Origin: JOPF133 sp052144935
GTDB taxonomy: Bacteria > Acidobacteriota > Terriglobia > Bryobacterales > Bryobacteraceae
DNA: 64,000 nt
Direction: 5' to 3'
Assembly (NCBI GenBank): GCA_052144935.1
Contig: JBKQPR010000214.1
Coordinates: forward strand, 33,576 to 97,575
Shown in pieces: positions 14,799 through 22,926 of this stretch. Each line of letters opens with the position of its first letter. Position 1 is the first letter of the stretch. The notes below the pieces were generated by a model. The model saw nothing but the letters and a program-made list of their open reading frames with translations, was not told the DNA's origin and did no database searches. The position numbers and the translations under genes are program-made.

Positions 14799-16403
14799 TC
14801 AATCAAGCGGTGTGTGCGAGCGGTTGGCGTCCAGCCAGCGCGCCGCCCCTGGCGCATCGGTCACCTCCTGGCGCAACACGGCCAGCAGCAGATCCTGAAT
14901 CAGGACGGTATTGAAGGGAGCCTCGTATGAAAGTCCCTGATGCTGCCCGGCCAGCTTGAAAAAGAAGGGAATCCGCGGATCGAACTTGTCGTGAATCAAC
15001 TCCGCCTCGCGATATGGATGATCGGTTGTGATCAGCACGCTGGTATCGTCCCACGTGCGGGCGCTTTCCATGGATTGGCGCAACTCGCCCAACGTCCGGT
15101 CGAGCAGCGCCAGGCTGTCGATGTAGCCCTTCACGGGAGAATTCGACAGGTCGAAGCGGCCAGTCTGGCGGTTATACCCAAAGGGCGCGTGCGGCACCGG
15201 GAGATGCACGTAGGTGAACTGGAACTGCGGGTTGTTGACGGTCGCTTTGGCGGCCGCCACGACGCTGCGATAGGTCGCTATGTGCTGCTTCAGCGACAAA
15301 GACTGGCCGAACGGGGAAAGCAGGGTGGTTTCGAAAAGGCTCTCGGCCTCACCGGAGAGGGCGGCCCGGAAGGTGCGGCCCATGCTGTTGTGTTGCATGG
15401 CCATCTCCCACCATTCGCAGGAGACCAGGTCATTCCGGAACAGGCCGCAGTAGGGGTGGAACCAACCTACCACGGCGGTATTCAGCCCCAGGGCGCGCGC
15501 TCTGCCAAAGACGTTCGGCTCCCGGGTCAGAGAGAACCAGGAACGATTCGCGTCGCGGTAGCGTATCTCCAGGTGGTACGGTCCCTTGTAAGAAACCTCG
15601 TCTACGAGCCTCCCGGTAACGTAACCCGGTATGGAAATAGGAGTTTCCGGTCCGGGCGGGTGCGCGTTGGAGGCAAACAGCGTTTCTCCGCGCAGGCGGT
15701 CGATCTGAGGTAATGACAGGGAGGGATCGCGGTCCTCGAAAGTCAGTGAGTAGTCCCACTCATCGCAAATGATCCACAGAACCCGGGGCAATTCACGGGC
15801 GGTGGGAATAGGCGGCGCCAGCCTTACCCGGAACTCGGAATCGTCGTAATGCACCGCCTTCCAGACCGCCTGCCCAAAGGTCAGCGGGACCAGCGGCAAA
15901 AAGAACGCCACCACTCCGGCGGCGATATGGGAGGCCGGGCGATAGTGCAAGGCAATCAGCCAAACCACCACGGCGCCCAAGGCAATGGCGATCAGCAGGA
16001 CTCCGCGCGGGCCCACCAGCTCGAACAGAGGCGAGCGCAGGTATTTGAACTCGACGGAAAGGACCGAGCGAATAGCGTTCAAAGGCACCGCCAGCGACAC
16101 CAGAAATGCCATCCGCACCCAGCGGAACCAGGAGGGCGACAGATAGCGCCGGGCGGCCGTTACCGCCACCCAGAGAACCACGGCCCCGATTAACACGTCC
16201 GTGATCGCCGCGTAGTATACGGCGGGCGTGGGAGGCGTCTTCATGAGGTAGGTGTCCGCGCGGCCATACGTCAGGATTTCCGACCAGACCCTCAGGAAGG
16301 CGAGATTCACCAGGGAAAGCGCCACCGCCAGGTCGCGTTTGGGGGAGGTTTTGGAAGTCGTAGACCTGCCGTGAGCCTCTGACGCGGCCGCGGAAATACG
16401 CAT
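14799..16403 (-). CDS. Membrane-bound sulfatase/alkaline-phosphatase-superfamily enzyme
   Basis: A 534-residue protein with about five N-terminal transmembrane helices (to residue ~175) and an extracytoplasmic alkaline-phosphatase-like domain. RVLWIICDEWDYS (near residue 213) provides the first metal-site aspartate. PPGPETPISIPGYVTG holds the likely threonine/serine nucleophile, and SVLITTDHPYRE the second Asp-His metal pair. This is the layout of LtaS/EptA-type transferases and membrane sulfatases. There is no Cys/Ser-x-Pro-x-Arg sulfatase signature, so a phospho- or phosphoglycerol/phosphoethanolamine transferase is as likely as a sulfatase. It converges with the flavoprotein gene. Confidence 0.7.
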   Translation of the reverse strand: MRISAAASEAHGRSTTSKTSPKRDLAVALSLVNLAFLRVWSEILTYGRADTYLMKTPPTPAVYYAAITDVLIGAVVLWVAVTAARRYLSPSWFRWVRMAFLVSLAVPLNAIRSVLSVEFKYLRSPLFELVGPRGVLLIAIALGAVVVWLIALHYRPASHIAAGVVAFFLPLVPLTFGQAVWKAVHYDDSEFRVRLAPPIPTARELPRVLWIICDEWDYSLTFEDRDPSLSLPQIDRLRGETLFASNAHPPGPETPISIPGYVTGRLVDEVSYKGPYHLEIRYRDANRSWFSLTREPNVFGRARALGLNTAVVGWFHPYCGLFRNDLVSCEWWEMAMQHNSMGRTFRAALSGEAESLFETTLLSPFGQSLSLKQHIATYRSVVAAAKATVNNPQFQFTYVHLPVPHAPFGYNRQTGRFDLSNSPVKGYIDSLALLDRTLGELRQSMESARTWDDTSVLITTDHPYREAELIHDKFDPRIPFFFKLAGQHQGLSYEAPFNTVLIQDLLLAVLRQEVTDAPGAARWLDANRSHTPLD

Positions 16404-16857
16404 CTGTAACAGGGTACCACCGGCCCACCCGCCGGTTCCGGCAGCTACTCGTGGGGCGACAAGATACTGGAGTTCCGCAGAATCAATTCAAAAGGCGGCG
16501 CGCATTCTTCGCGCCGGTCTGTACCACCTGCGGCGGAAGGAGGTATAGGTGGTTTGGACCGCGGTTACATACGCAGATGAGTCATATGTGAACAAGTAAG
16601 TTGTCCCCCTGACTCAGCCAGCCACCAGATCCTGTGGCGGGGCAGCCCGCGCGGCGCACCCTGCGCTACTCGGCGAAGCGGCGGCTGAGTGAAACGGACG
16701 CCTACTTGTGTGCAGGGGGAAATTGGGCTTCGCAGCACCCGTGAGCGGGCCAACATCCACCTGAGGCCGTAGCCACCGTAGCCACCCCACCGAACCCACC
16801 ACACCGAACCCACCGCCAGTTGGTTTGACCGCCGTCTTTGGCATGATAAACTTCTAG
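16404..16857. other. Intergenic region between divergent genes, with inverted and direct repeats
   Basis: 454 bases separate the starts of the sulfatase-like gene and the small membrane-protein gene. No convincing coding sequence is present. The middle (16593-16719) is unusually rich in complementary segments, described separately. From about 16768 to 16812 there are short direct repeats of CCGTAGCCA and CCGAACCCACC; their complement is GG-rich. Promoters for both flanking genes must lie here, but I could not pick convincing -35/-10 pairs. Confidence 0.5.
16593..16725. repeat. Nested inverted repeats: MITE-like element or structured RNA candidate
   Basis: Four complementary pairs lie within about 130 bases. 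CAAGTA (16593-16598) pairs with TACTTG (16703-16708). CCCCCTG (16605-16611) pairs with CAGGGGG (16713-16719). ACTCAGCC (16612-16619) pairs with GGCTGAGT (16683-16690). GCCAC/GTGGC form a hairpin at 16621-16638. The first two pairs cross, so they are either alternatives or a pseudoknot. The outer parts (TTGTCCCCCTG against the reverse of CAGGGGGAAATT) also look like imperfect terminal inverted repeats of a small non-autonomous transposon. I cannot decide between the two. Confidence 0.4.
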
Positions 16858-17094
16858 ATGGCGCTGTACGCCATGAGAGAATCTCACCCGGCACAAACAC
16901 GGTTCGGCGGTTTTTGGAGAGTGTTCCCGCTCCTGCTGGTTCTCCTCATCGGTACGGAGCGCGAAGCGCGCGGTTATACGGATCCGGGGACCGGCGCGAT
17001 GATCTGGCAGATGCTGGTTGCCGGGGTTGTCGGCGCGGCCTTTTATTTTCGAAGGTTCACCACCTGGTTTAAGAAAAAAGGCCGTAAGGATTGA
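16858..17094 (+). CDS. Small membrane protein paired with a methyltransferase
   Basis: A 78-residue protein with two hydrophobic segments. Residues 22-33 (VFPLLLVLLIGT) look like a signal or first membrane helix. Residues 47-66 (AMIWQMLVAGVVGAAFYFRR) form a second. Between them is YTDPGTGAM, a short motif I associate with small proteins beside polysaccharide methyltransferase or sulfatase genes, but I know no function for it. The tail is strongly basic and should be cytoplasmic. Its stop overlaps the TTG start of the next gene (ATTGA), so the two are probably cotranslated. Its role may be to hold the methyltransferase at the membrane. Confidence 0.65.
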   Translation: MALYAMRESHPAQTRFGGFWRVFPLLLVLLIGTEREARGYTDPGTGAMIWQMLVAGVVGAAFYFRRFTTWFKKKGRKD

Positions 17095-18554
17095 CCCTTT
17101 CAGCTTCTTCAACAGACGAGCCGCCGCAGAGTTCCCCGGCGGCTTCGTTTCGCGATCCGGCCGGTGCCGTGTTCGCATTCGAGGGGCGCATTTTCCGCGT
17201 CGTGAATGCGGCCGGCGTGGACGATCTGACGGCGTTCCTGAACTCGCCATCCGCTCAGGCGGCGGTACGGGCGGGCACCGTAGTGCGCAGCGACCTTCTC
17301 TCCGGCGAAATTTTGGAACGGCCCTCCATTCGCGCTTTCTTCGAGCATTCTTCCGGCCGGCTCCTGCTGGAGCACGAGCGCATTGCGTTCCCCAGTTTTC
17401 CATACGAATGGCCGCCGGAGATGTTGTATGCCGCCGGTGAGCTGACTCTCGATTTGGCACAATCGCTGCTGGCCGGCGGCCTCGGGATCAAAGACGGAAC
17501 GCCTTACAATATTTTGTTTCGGGGGCCCGATCCGGTTTTCATCGACGTATTGTCGTTCGAGCGGCGGCAGCCGGGCGACCCCACGTGGCTTCCCTACGCG
17601 CAGTTCATCCGCACCTTTCTTCTGCCGTTGCTGGCCAACAAGCATTTCGGCTTGGGGCTGGACCAGATTCTGACGACCCGCCGCGACGGCCTGGAGCCCG
17701 AGGAGATCTATCGCTGGTCGCGGCCCCTGCAACGCCTGAAGCCGCCGTTCCTTTCGCTGGTCTCGATGCCGACGTGGCTGGGCGGCAAGCACGACCAGGA
17801 CGACCAGAGCATCTACCGCAAGAAGACGCTGGACGATCCGGAAAAAGCCCGCTTCATTTTGAACGTGCTGTTCAACGGACTGCGCCGGAGCCTGCGTAAA
17901 GTGGCGCCGCGAGCCAGCCAGATCTCGGCCTGGACCGATTACATGGCGTCCAACAACAATTATTCGGCGGACCATTTCGCGGCCAAGCAGCGTTTCGTGA
18001 CCGAGGCGTTGGCCGAGTTCGCCCCCCGGCGGGTCTTGGATGTGGGCTGCAATACCGGCCATTTCAGCGCGCTGGCGGCGAAATCGGGGGCCGCGGTGGT
18101 GGCCATCGACTACGATCCGGTGGTGGCTGGCAGCGTGTGGCGCAATGCCCGCGCCGAAAAGTTGAACATCCTGCCGCTGGTAGTCAATTTGACGCGGCCT
18201 ACACCCAGCACCGGCTGGCGCAACCGCGAGTGGCCCTCTTTCCTGGACCGCGCGCGGGGGGCTTTCGACGGCGTGCTGATGCTGGCGGTGATCCACCATA
18301 TGCTGGTCACCGAGCGGGTACCACTGGCGGAGATCATGGAAGTGGCGGCGGAGCTCACCACGAAGATCCTGATTGTGGAGTTCATCTCGCCGGAAGACTC
18401 CATGTTTCGGCGCCTCACCCGCGGGCGTGACGAACTGCACAAGGACCTCACGGTGGGGCTGTTCGAGGAGTGCTGCCGGCGGCACTTCGACATCGTACGG
18501 GTGCAGCACGTGGAGAATTCCACCCGCTGGCTGTACTTGTTGAAGAAGCGGTGA
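17091..18554 (+). CDS. Class I SAM-dependent methyltransferase with long N-terminal domain
   Basis: A 487-residue protein starting at a TTG that overlaps the preceding stop. The C-terminal third is a Rossmann methyltransferase: RRVLDVGCNTGHFSALAA (near residue 313) is the SAM-binding motif I, VVAIDYDP is motif II, and GVLMLAVIHHML is motif IV. The N-terminal 280 residues form a separate domain with GIKDGTPYNILFRGPDPVFI (around residue 127). Together these match a two-part methyltransferase type found in surface-glycan clusters. I infer methylation of a glycan or of its lipid-linked precursor. No other evidence of the substrate is visible. Confidence 0.78.
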   Translation: MTLSASSTDEPPQSSPAASFRDPAGAVFAFEGRIFRVVNAAGVDDLTAFLNSPSAQAAVRAGTVVRSDLLSGEILERPSIRAFFEHSSGRLLLEHERIAFPSFPYEWPPEMLYAAGELTLDLAQSLLAGGLGIKDGTPYNILFRGPDPVFIDVLSFERRQPGDPTWLPYAQFIRTFLLPLLANKHFGLGLDQILTTRRDGLEPEEIYRWSRPLQRLKPPFLSLVSMPTWLGGKHDQDDQSIYRKKTLDDPEKARFILNVLFNGLRRSLRKVAPRASQISAWTDYMASNNNYSADHFAAKQRFVTEALAEFAPRRVLDVGCNTGHFSALAAKSGAAVVAIDYDPVVAGSVWRNARAEKLNILPLVVNLTRPTPSTGWRNREWPSFLDRARGAFDGVLMLAVIHHMLVTERVPLAEIMEVAAELTTKILIVEFISPEDSMFRRLTRGRDELHKDLTVGLFEECCRRHFDIVRVQHVENSTRWLYLLKKR

Positions 18555-18627
18555 GGGCGGCCAGCACACCGGCACGCGAGCCCGTTGGAAAGCGTGGCGG
18601 CGCACCATTCCACAGCGCCGGCGGACC

Positions 18628-20874
18628 TCACTGACCGGATTCGCCCGGAGGTGGGGTGAACCTTTTGCCAGGGAGTACCGCGGCTCGGGGCGCCGCAGCC
18701 GTTTCCGGAGATTGCCTGAGCCCTTGAAACGCCGACCCGGCCGCGGGGGCGGCGTGGGGCATCCGATCATGTTGCACCGGCATGGTCTTGACCCAAGAGT
18801 TCAACTGCGTGGCCAGCGTCCGGGCGGTGGGGTTGAGCGAGCCGAGCGAGCCAAACAGGTTATGGTTTTCGTGGGGGTCCTGCTGCAGTTCGTAGACTTC
18901 CGATTTTCCGTTGTCGGAATAAATGTACTTGCTGGGCCAGGAAACCACGGCGCGCATCACGCAGCCGCCGGGGCATTCGGGCAGGTGCGTCACGGGGCAG
19001 GGGAAGGACTCGCTGAACAGGTGGCGAGGTGCGGAGGCCGCCGGGTCCAGCAGGTCCAGGCCCTGAAGACCACGGCCCTGAAGACCACGGGGAGGCTCCA
19101 CGCCGGCGCTTTTCATCACCGTGGGGAAGATGTCGATCAGACTGACCGGCGTATTCACCACCCCGGTAGGGGCGTTATGGGGATACTTCACGATCAGCCC
19201 CACGTGCAGCAGGTTGGCGTAGAGGGAATTGCCGTGCAGGAAGAGGCGTCTTTCGCCAAGGGCTTCGCCATGGTCGGCGGTCACCACGATCATGGTGTTG
19301 TCGTATAGGTTTTCGCGCTTGAGCCAATCCACCAACTGGCCGATTTGGGAGTCGATGTAGGCGATCCCGCCATCGTATTGGGACACCGCGTGACTGGTAT
19401 AAAGCGGGGGTAATGTCTCTCTCAGGTCGCCTACCCGCTGCTGGACTGCCATGAGGTCGGCCTGCGTGGCGCCGGGGACCTTGCCGGGAAACAGGTGGTC
19501 GAAAGGGTGAGGTGGAATATAGGGGAAGTGCGCGTCCATGTAGTTGAAGAACGCGAAGAAGGGGGCCTGGGCCAGGTTGGGCTGGCGCAGCATGGTGAAG
19601 AACTCGCGGTTGATGGCATCGCCGCGGCTGTAGAGGCGGTCGAACTGGGCGGTATCGGCAAACAGGCTTATTACACGGCGCATTCCATTGCGCAGCATGT
19701 ACCAGGATTCGGTCGCCAGGATGGGAACGGGTCGGGGAATACGGAACTGTTGGAAGCCGCGCTGGAGACCGAAATCGGCGCGTAGGAAGAGGTTGGCGCC
19801 CGTCCCCATGGTATGGTAGCCATTTCGAGCCAGCACTTCGGCAATGGTGGGAACAGGTCCGACCGGGCGGCCGTAGCTGGCTTCGGGAGGCTGGCAGTAA
19901 GCGCCGTGCCAGCTTGCGTACAAGCCGGTGAATATGGAGGCGTGGCTGGTGAGGCTGGCATCGGCAGTCGATAATGCCTGCGGGTACACGGTGGCGTCCG
20001 CCGCCAGTTTCTTGAGATTAGGAGTCGTGTTGCGGTTGTAACCGTAAGCCGAGACATGATCGGCTCTCACGGTATCCATGACAATCAGGATCACGTTGGG
20101 ATGCGCGGAGGCTCCGGCGATCCTGACATCCGGCGTCACCGGAGAGGACGGCTCAACGCCGAGCGCGAAAGAGGCCCCCATGAGGACCGCGGCGAAACCG
20201 GCCGCCGCCCAATTGGGCGCGAAGATCCGGCTGGGGTTCCAGGACTGCCGCCAGCGCCGGCCCAGCCACACGGCGGCGCCAGCCGCAATCGCCTGGATCC
20301 CGGCCAGGATGTAGTACCAGGGCCGAATCGGGATCCCCAGTTGTTGCGCGACCCCCATGAACTGCAGCGCGGCCGCCTGTCCGGCGTTCAGGAAGAGTCC
20401 CGCCACCACCCAGGGATTGGTCAGCAGACCGAAGCGGGTGGACCAAACCTGCGAACGGATCGATAGCAGCAGCGCGGCAATCAGCGCCAGCGGGAGGAAG
20501 ATCAGTTTCCACCATACCGCCGGGGCCGCCGGCTGGGTGGCCAGGTGGATGGCGATCGCCAAAGTAAGGCTGAGGGCGGCGGCGTGTTCCATCACCAAAG
20601 GGGTGGGGCGGCCGCTCAACCTTTGGGCGTTCCTGAAGAGGAAAAGAATGAGGCCCGCCAAGGCGCCCAACGCAATGCCGGCGGCCATGTAGGCCAAAAC
20701 CAACTGGCCCGCCATCTCCCAATGCCAGGCGGTGAAACGGGCGTATGGACGCCCCAGCCGGAACACAACCGAAGATGCCAGAAACTCGATTAAGGCATAA
20801 GCGGACCAAGCCGCCAGTCCCTGAGTTACACCTAATGTAAGATACCGTGCGATTCCCTCGGGACTGTGCCTCAT
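18628..20874 (-). CDS. Large membrane sulfatase-like enzyme
   Basis: A 748-residue protein. Residues 1-245 contain about six to seven hydrophobic helices. The extracytoplasmic catalytic domain starts at HPNVILIVMDTVRADHVSAY, whose Asp-Thr-x-Arg-Ala-Asp supplies the first metal ligands. DASLTSHASIFTG carries the likely Thr/Ser nucleophile instead of the Cys-x-Pro-x-Arg of formylglycine sulfatases. MIVVTADHGEALGE gives the second Asp-His pair. These features fit the alkaline-phosphatase superfamily, either atypical serine/threonine-type sulfatases or phosphotransferases. A short duplication at 19063-19092 encodes LQGRGLQG. The last 50 residues are proline/alanine-rich. A fragment resembling its N-terminus occurs at 21836-21995. 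Confidence 0.75.
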   Translation of the reverse strand: MRHSPEGIARYLTLGVTQGLAAWSAYALIEFLASSVVFRLGRPYARFTAWHWEMAGQLVLAYMAAGIALGALAGLILFLFRNAQRLSGRPTPLVMEHAAALSLTLAIAIHLATQPAAPAVWWKLIFLPLALIAALLLSIRSQVWSTRFGLLTNPWVVAGLFLNAGQAAALQFMGVAQQLGIPIRPWYYILAGIQAIAAGAAVWLGRRWRQSWNPSRIFAPNWAAAGFAAVLMGASFALGVEPSSPVTPDVRIAGASAHPNVILIVMDTVRADHVSAYGYNRNTTPNLKKLAADATVYPQALSTADASLTSHASIFTGLYASWHGAYCQPPEASYGRPVGPVPTIAEVLARNGYHTMGTGANLFLRADFGLQRGFQQFRIPRPVPILATESWYMLRNGMRRVISLFADTAQFDRLYSRGDAINREFFTMLRQPNLAQAPFFAFFNYMDAHFPYIPPHPFDHLFPGKVPGATQADLMAVQQRVGDLRETLPPLYTSHAVSQYDGGIAYIDSQIGQLVDWLKRENLYDNTMIVVTADHGEALGERRLFLHGNSLYANLLHVGLIVKYPHNAPTGVVNTPVSLIDIFPTVMKSAGVEPPRGLQGRGLQGLDLLDPAASAPRHLFSESFPCPVTHLPECPGGCVMRAVVSWPSKYIYSDNGKSEVYELQQDPHENHNLFGSLGSLNPTARTLATQLNSWVKTMPVQHDRMPHAAPAAGSAFQGLRQSPETAAAPRAAVLPGKRFTPPPGESGQ

Positions 20875-20946
20875 TGGTGTCCTTTCAACGCGATCGAAAG
20901 GGGCCCCTATTTGTCAAGACCACGCGCCCGCAGTCTGTGAGTTCAC

Positions 20947-21777
20947 TCATCCGGCCGCATCCTGCCGCTCGCCCGCCTTGGCTGGCAAGTTTATGGCGTT
21001 ATAGTAGTTCTGCGGTCCGATTTTGGGATCGCACAAGTAGTGCATTTCGTCTCCCTTCTGCCTGGATGTGACAGTGTAACCGGCCGAGTCAAGGAATTCC
21101 CGCACTTCGGCCTCCGATACTCCGAGAAGCGGGTGTACCTCCAAATGCACTACGGGCCGGTGCCTGCGCAGAGTTTCGGCAGCTCCACGCAGCACCTGCA
21201 TCTCGGCTCCCTCGCAATCGATCTTGATCAAATCCGGAGCCGGCAGGTCCAGATCGTCCAGGCGATACGCTTGCACCTGGATCTTTCGAAAGCCCTGTGC
21301 GTGCTGAGCGTTCGTCAGGAGCGTTCCAGTCTGCGAAATTCCGTTATCCAGAAAGTCGAGAACCGTAGATCGATCGGAGAGCGCCACATTCCTGGTCGAG
21401 ACATTGGTTCTGCCATTCAAAGCCACATTGTCGACCAGGCGTGCGTAATTCTGTGGCGCGGGTTCAAAGGATACCACCCGATCGGCTACGGCGGAGTAAA
21501 ACAGTGTGTGTAGCCCCAGGTGTGCTCCGATGTCGAAGACACAGCGGAGGCGGCTCGCCGAGACGAGCTCGAGCAAGCGATGCTCCCTCTCATCGGCCAC
21601 CAGGAAAAGGTCGTCCGATGCGGTGGCGTACATCCGGAAACGGACGCTTCCGATCCTCACACTGCGCGTGTCGGACACCCAGCCGAGAACATTGCTTTTG
21701 GCAAGCCGCCAAAAACTCCCCAGTTCGCCGGAACCCGCAAGGCGCGATGCGGTCTTGATTTTCGAAACGATACTCAT
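20947..21777 (-). CDS. FkbM-family methyltransferase
   Basis: A 276-residue protein. CVFDIGAHLGLHTLFYS (around residue 89) is the SAM-binding motif, VVSFEPAPQNYARL the second block, and DLIKIDCEGAEMQVLRGA the diagnostic FkbM core. FkbM-type enzymes O-methylate hydroxyl groups of sugars and polyketides. In this setting a methyl-sugar decoration of the surface polysaccharide is likely. Length and motif order are normal. It lies between a sulfatase-like gene and a stretch of gene relics, with no overlap on either side. Confidence 0.87.
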   Translation of the reverse strand: MSIVSKIKTASRLAGSGELGSFWRLAKSNVLGWVSDTRSVRIGSVRFRMYATASDDLFLVADEREHRLLELVSASRLRCVFDIGAHLGLHTLFYSAVADRVVSFEPAPQNYARLVDNVALNGRTNVSTRNVALSDRSTVLDFLDNGISQTGTLLTNAQHAQGFRKIQVQAYRLDDLDLPAPDLIKIDCEGAEMQVLRGAAETLRRHRPVVHLEVHPLLGVSEAEVREFLDSAGYTVTSRQKGDEMHYLCDPKIGPQNYYNAINLPAKAGERQDAAG

Positions 21778-21835
21778 GACCCGTTTCCAACCAAACGGCC
21801 TGCTTGCGAACTTCCGGCCACGGCCTGCCGGTGTT

Positions 21836-21995
21836 TCAACCGAGGGTCGTGGCGCCTGAACCGGTCAGGTTTGGCGCAGTGGCTTGGGCTTCCGTACCGC
21901 GGCCGGCGACCACGCAGATCGAGGCCCAACCCGCCAAACCCCACATTACTCCTAATATTAAGATAGCGCGCTATTCCTTTGGGATTATTTTCCAT
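21836..21995 (-). pseudogene. N-terminal relic of a second sulfatase-like gene
   Basis: From an ATG at 21995 the translation MENNPKGIARYL closely parallels the start of the 748-residue sulfatase-like protein (MRHSPEGIARYL). One extra base after the TATCTT run then shifts the frame. With it removed, the reading LILGVMWGLAGWASI continues to parallel LTLGVTQGLAAWSAY. Homology fades after about 30 codons and a stop follows. This is a decayed 5' end of a paralogue or a partial duplication. The intact copy lies about 1 kb away in the same orientation. Confidence 0.55.
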
Positions 21996-22274
21996 TTCAT
22001 TGGCGCCTTTTTTTCATGATTAACCGGCCTGAGGGGCTTCTCCGGGGGGGATCGAGAAACCCGCCACCGCGGTATTATGACAAGGAAATTTCCCCGAATT
22101 CGTAGAATTCGTACCAAAGTTACCGTCGTCGACAACACTCCGTGGGCCGTTGCGTCTCGAATCTTCCCTGCGAAATCCTATGCCTGTGCGATCGACGGCG
22201 CAGGGCCAGCCAATAGCCGGGCACAATTATGACAAAACCCCAGAATAGCCCCGGCTGTAGCGCGGGCCGGGATC
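21996..22274. other. Non-coding or decayed spacer
   Basis: About 280 bases with no reading frame I can support. An ATG at 22229 opens only a short frame of no recognisable character, overlapping the relic that follows. Confidence 0.3.
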
Positions 22275-22606
22275 GTCTCACAGCCAACCGCTCCGGGAAC
22301 CAACTATGTCCTGGTGATCTTCGATAGCTGCCGGTACGACACGCTGGTGAAGACGCGGCCCAAGACCATCCGCAAGCTGGGAAAACTGGAGCGCCGTTTT
22401 TCCTACGCTTCCTGGACGGCCCTTCGCACTACAACCTGCTGATGGGCCTGCTGCCGCACGCGACTCCGCGCCACGTATCTGCGTCGGAATACTACAAAAA
22501 GGATTTCCTAAAATATTCCGAGCGGCTGGGGGTCGAGGGAATCGAATTCAAATCGCTCATTCCCAAGCTGTATTTCCCGGCTTTTCTTAAGGAAAGCCTG
22601 GGTTAG
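22275..22606 (+). pseudogene. Frameshifted, truncated alkaline-phosphatase-superfamily (sulfatase-like) gene
   Basis: Translation around 22302 gives NYVLVIFDSCRYDTLVKTRP, a typical metal-site start of a sulfatase-like hydrolase, then FSYASWTA. A single missing base near 22420 turns the expected WTAPSHYNLLMGLLPH block into a stop. In the shifted frame the homology resumes (PSHYNLLMGLLPHATPRHVS) and runs to a TAG at 22604-22606. There is no usable start codon in frame upstream, and the C-terminal two-thirds, including the Asp-His metal site, is missing. So this is a relic with a one-base deletion and both ends lost, and it belongs to the same broad family as its two intact neighbours. Confidence 0.7.
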
Positions 22607-22617
22607 CGCACGCATGC

Positions 22618-22860
22618 CATGGTTTCTCTTCCGGTTTGGCGGGCGTGGCCGTGGTGGCGCATCTTCTGCTGGGCTGGCGGATGCAGTCCGCCTGGGTGGC
22701 CGTGGTGGCGCTTTTCACGGGATCGGTTTCGGTGGTCTACACCATCCTGACGGAGATGGGCTGGCCAGCTCCCATATAAACAACCTGTTCAGCGCCATTG
22801 CGCTGGCCGCCATCCTGACGCCGTTCACCTCGCGCACCGCCAGGGGCGCCTGGATCGGCG
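22618..22860 (+). pseudogene. Relic of a multi-pass membrane protein
   Basis: In one frame the stretch reads GLAGVAVVAHLLLGW and then WVAVVALFTGSVSVVYTIL, two clear membrane helices, before a TAA at 22777-22779. In the adjacent frame the next codons read NNLFSAIALAAILTPFTSRT, a third membrane helix. The hydrophobic signal thus crosses a frame change and has no start. I read it as the remains of an integral membrane protein; the family cannot be named. Confidence 0.45.
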
Positions 22861-22926
22861 CCAGCAGGCTTGCGTCGTCATGGACCACCAAAACGAGACC
22901 ACCATTCCGGCTCCCTCTCGGGGTCC

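Noticed and set aside
12992..14857. 621-codon minus-strand open frame
   Set aside because: It lies opposite the flavoprotein gene, with low-complexity shadow composition and no recognisable motif.
17109..18770. 553-codon minus-strand open frame
   Set aside because: It is antisense to the methyltransferase, whose SAM motifs fix the coding strand.
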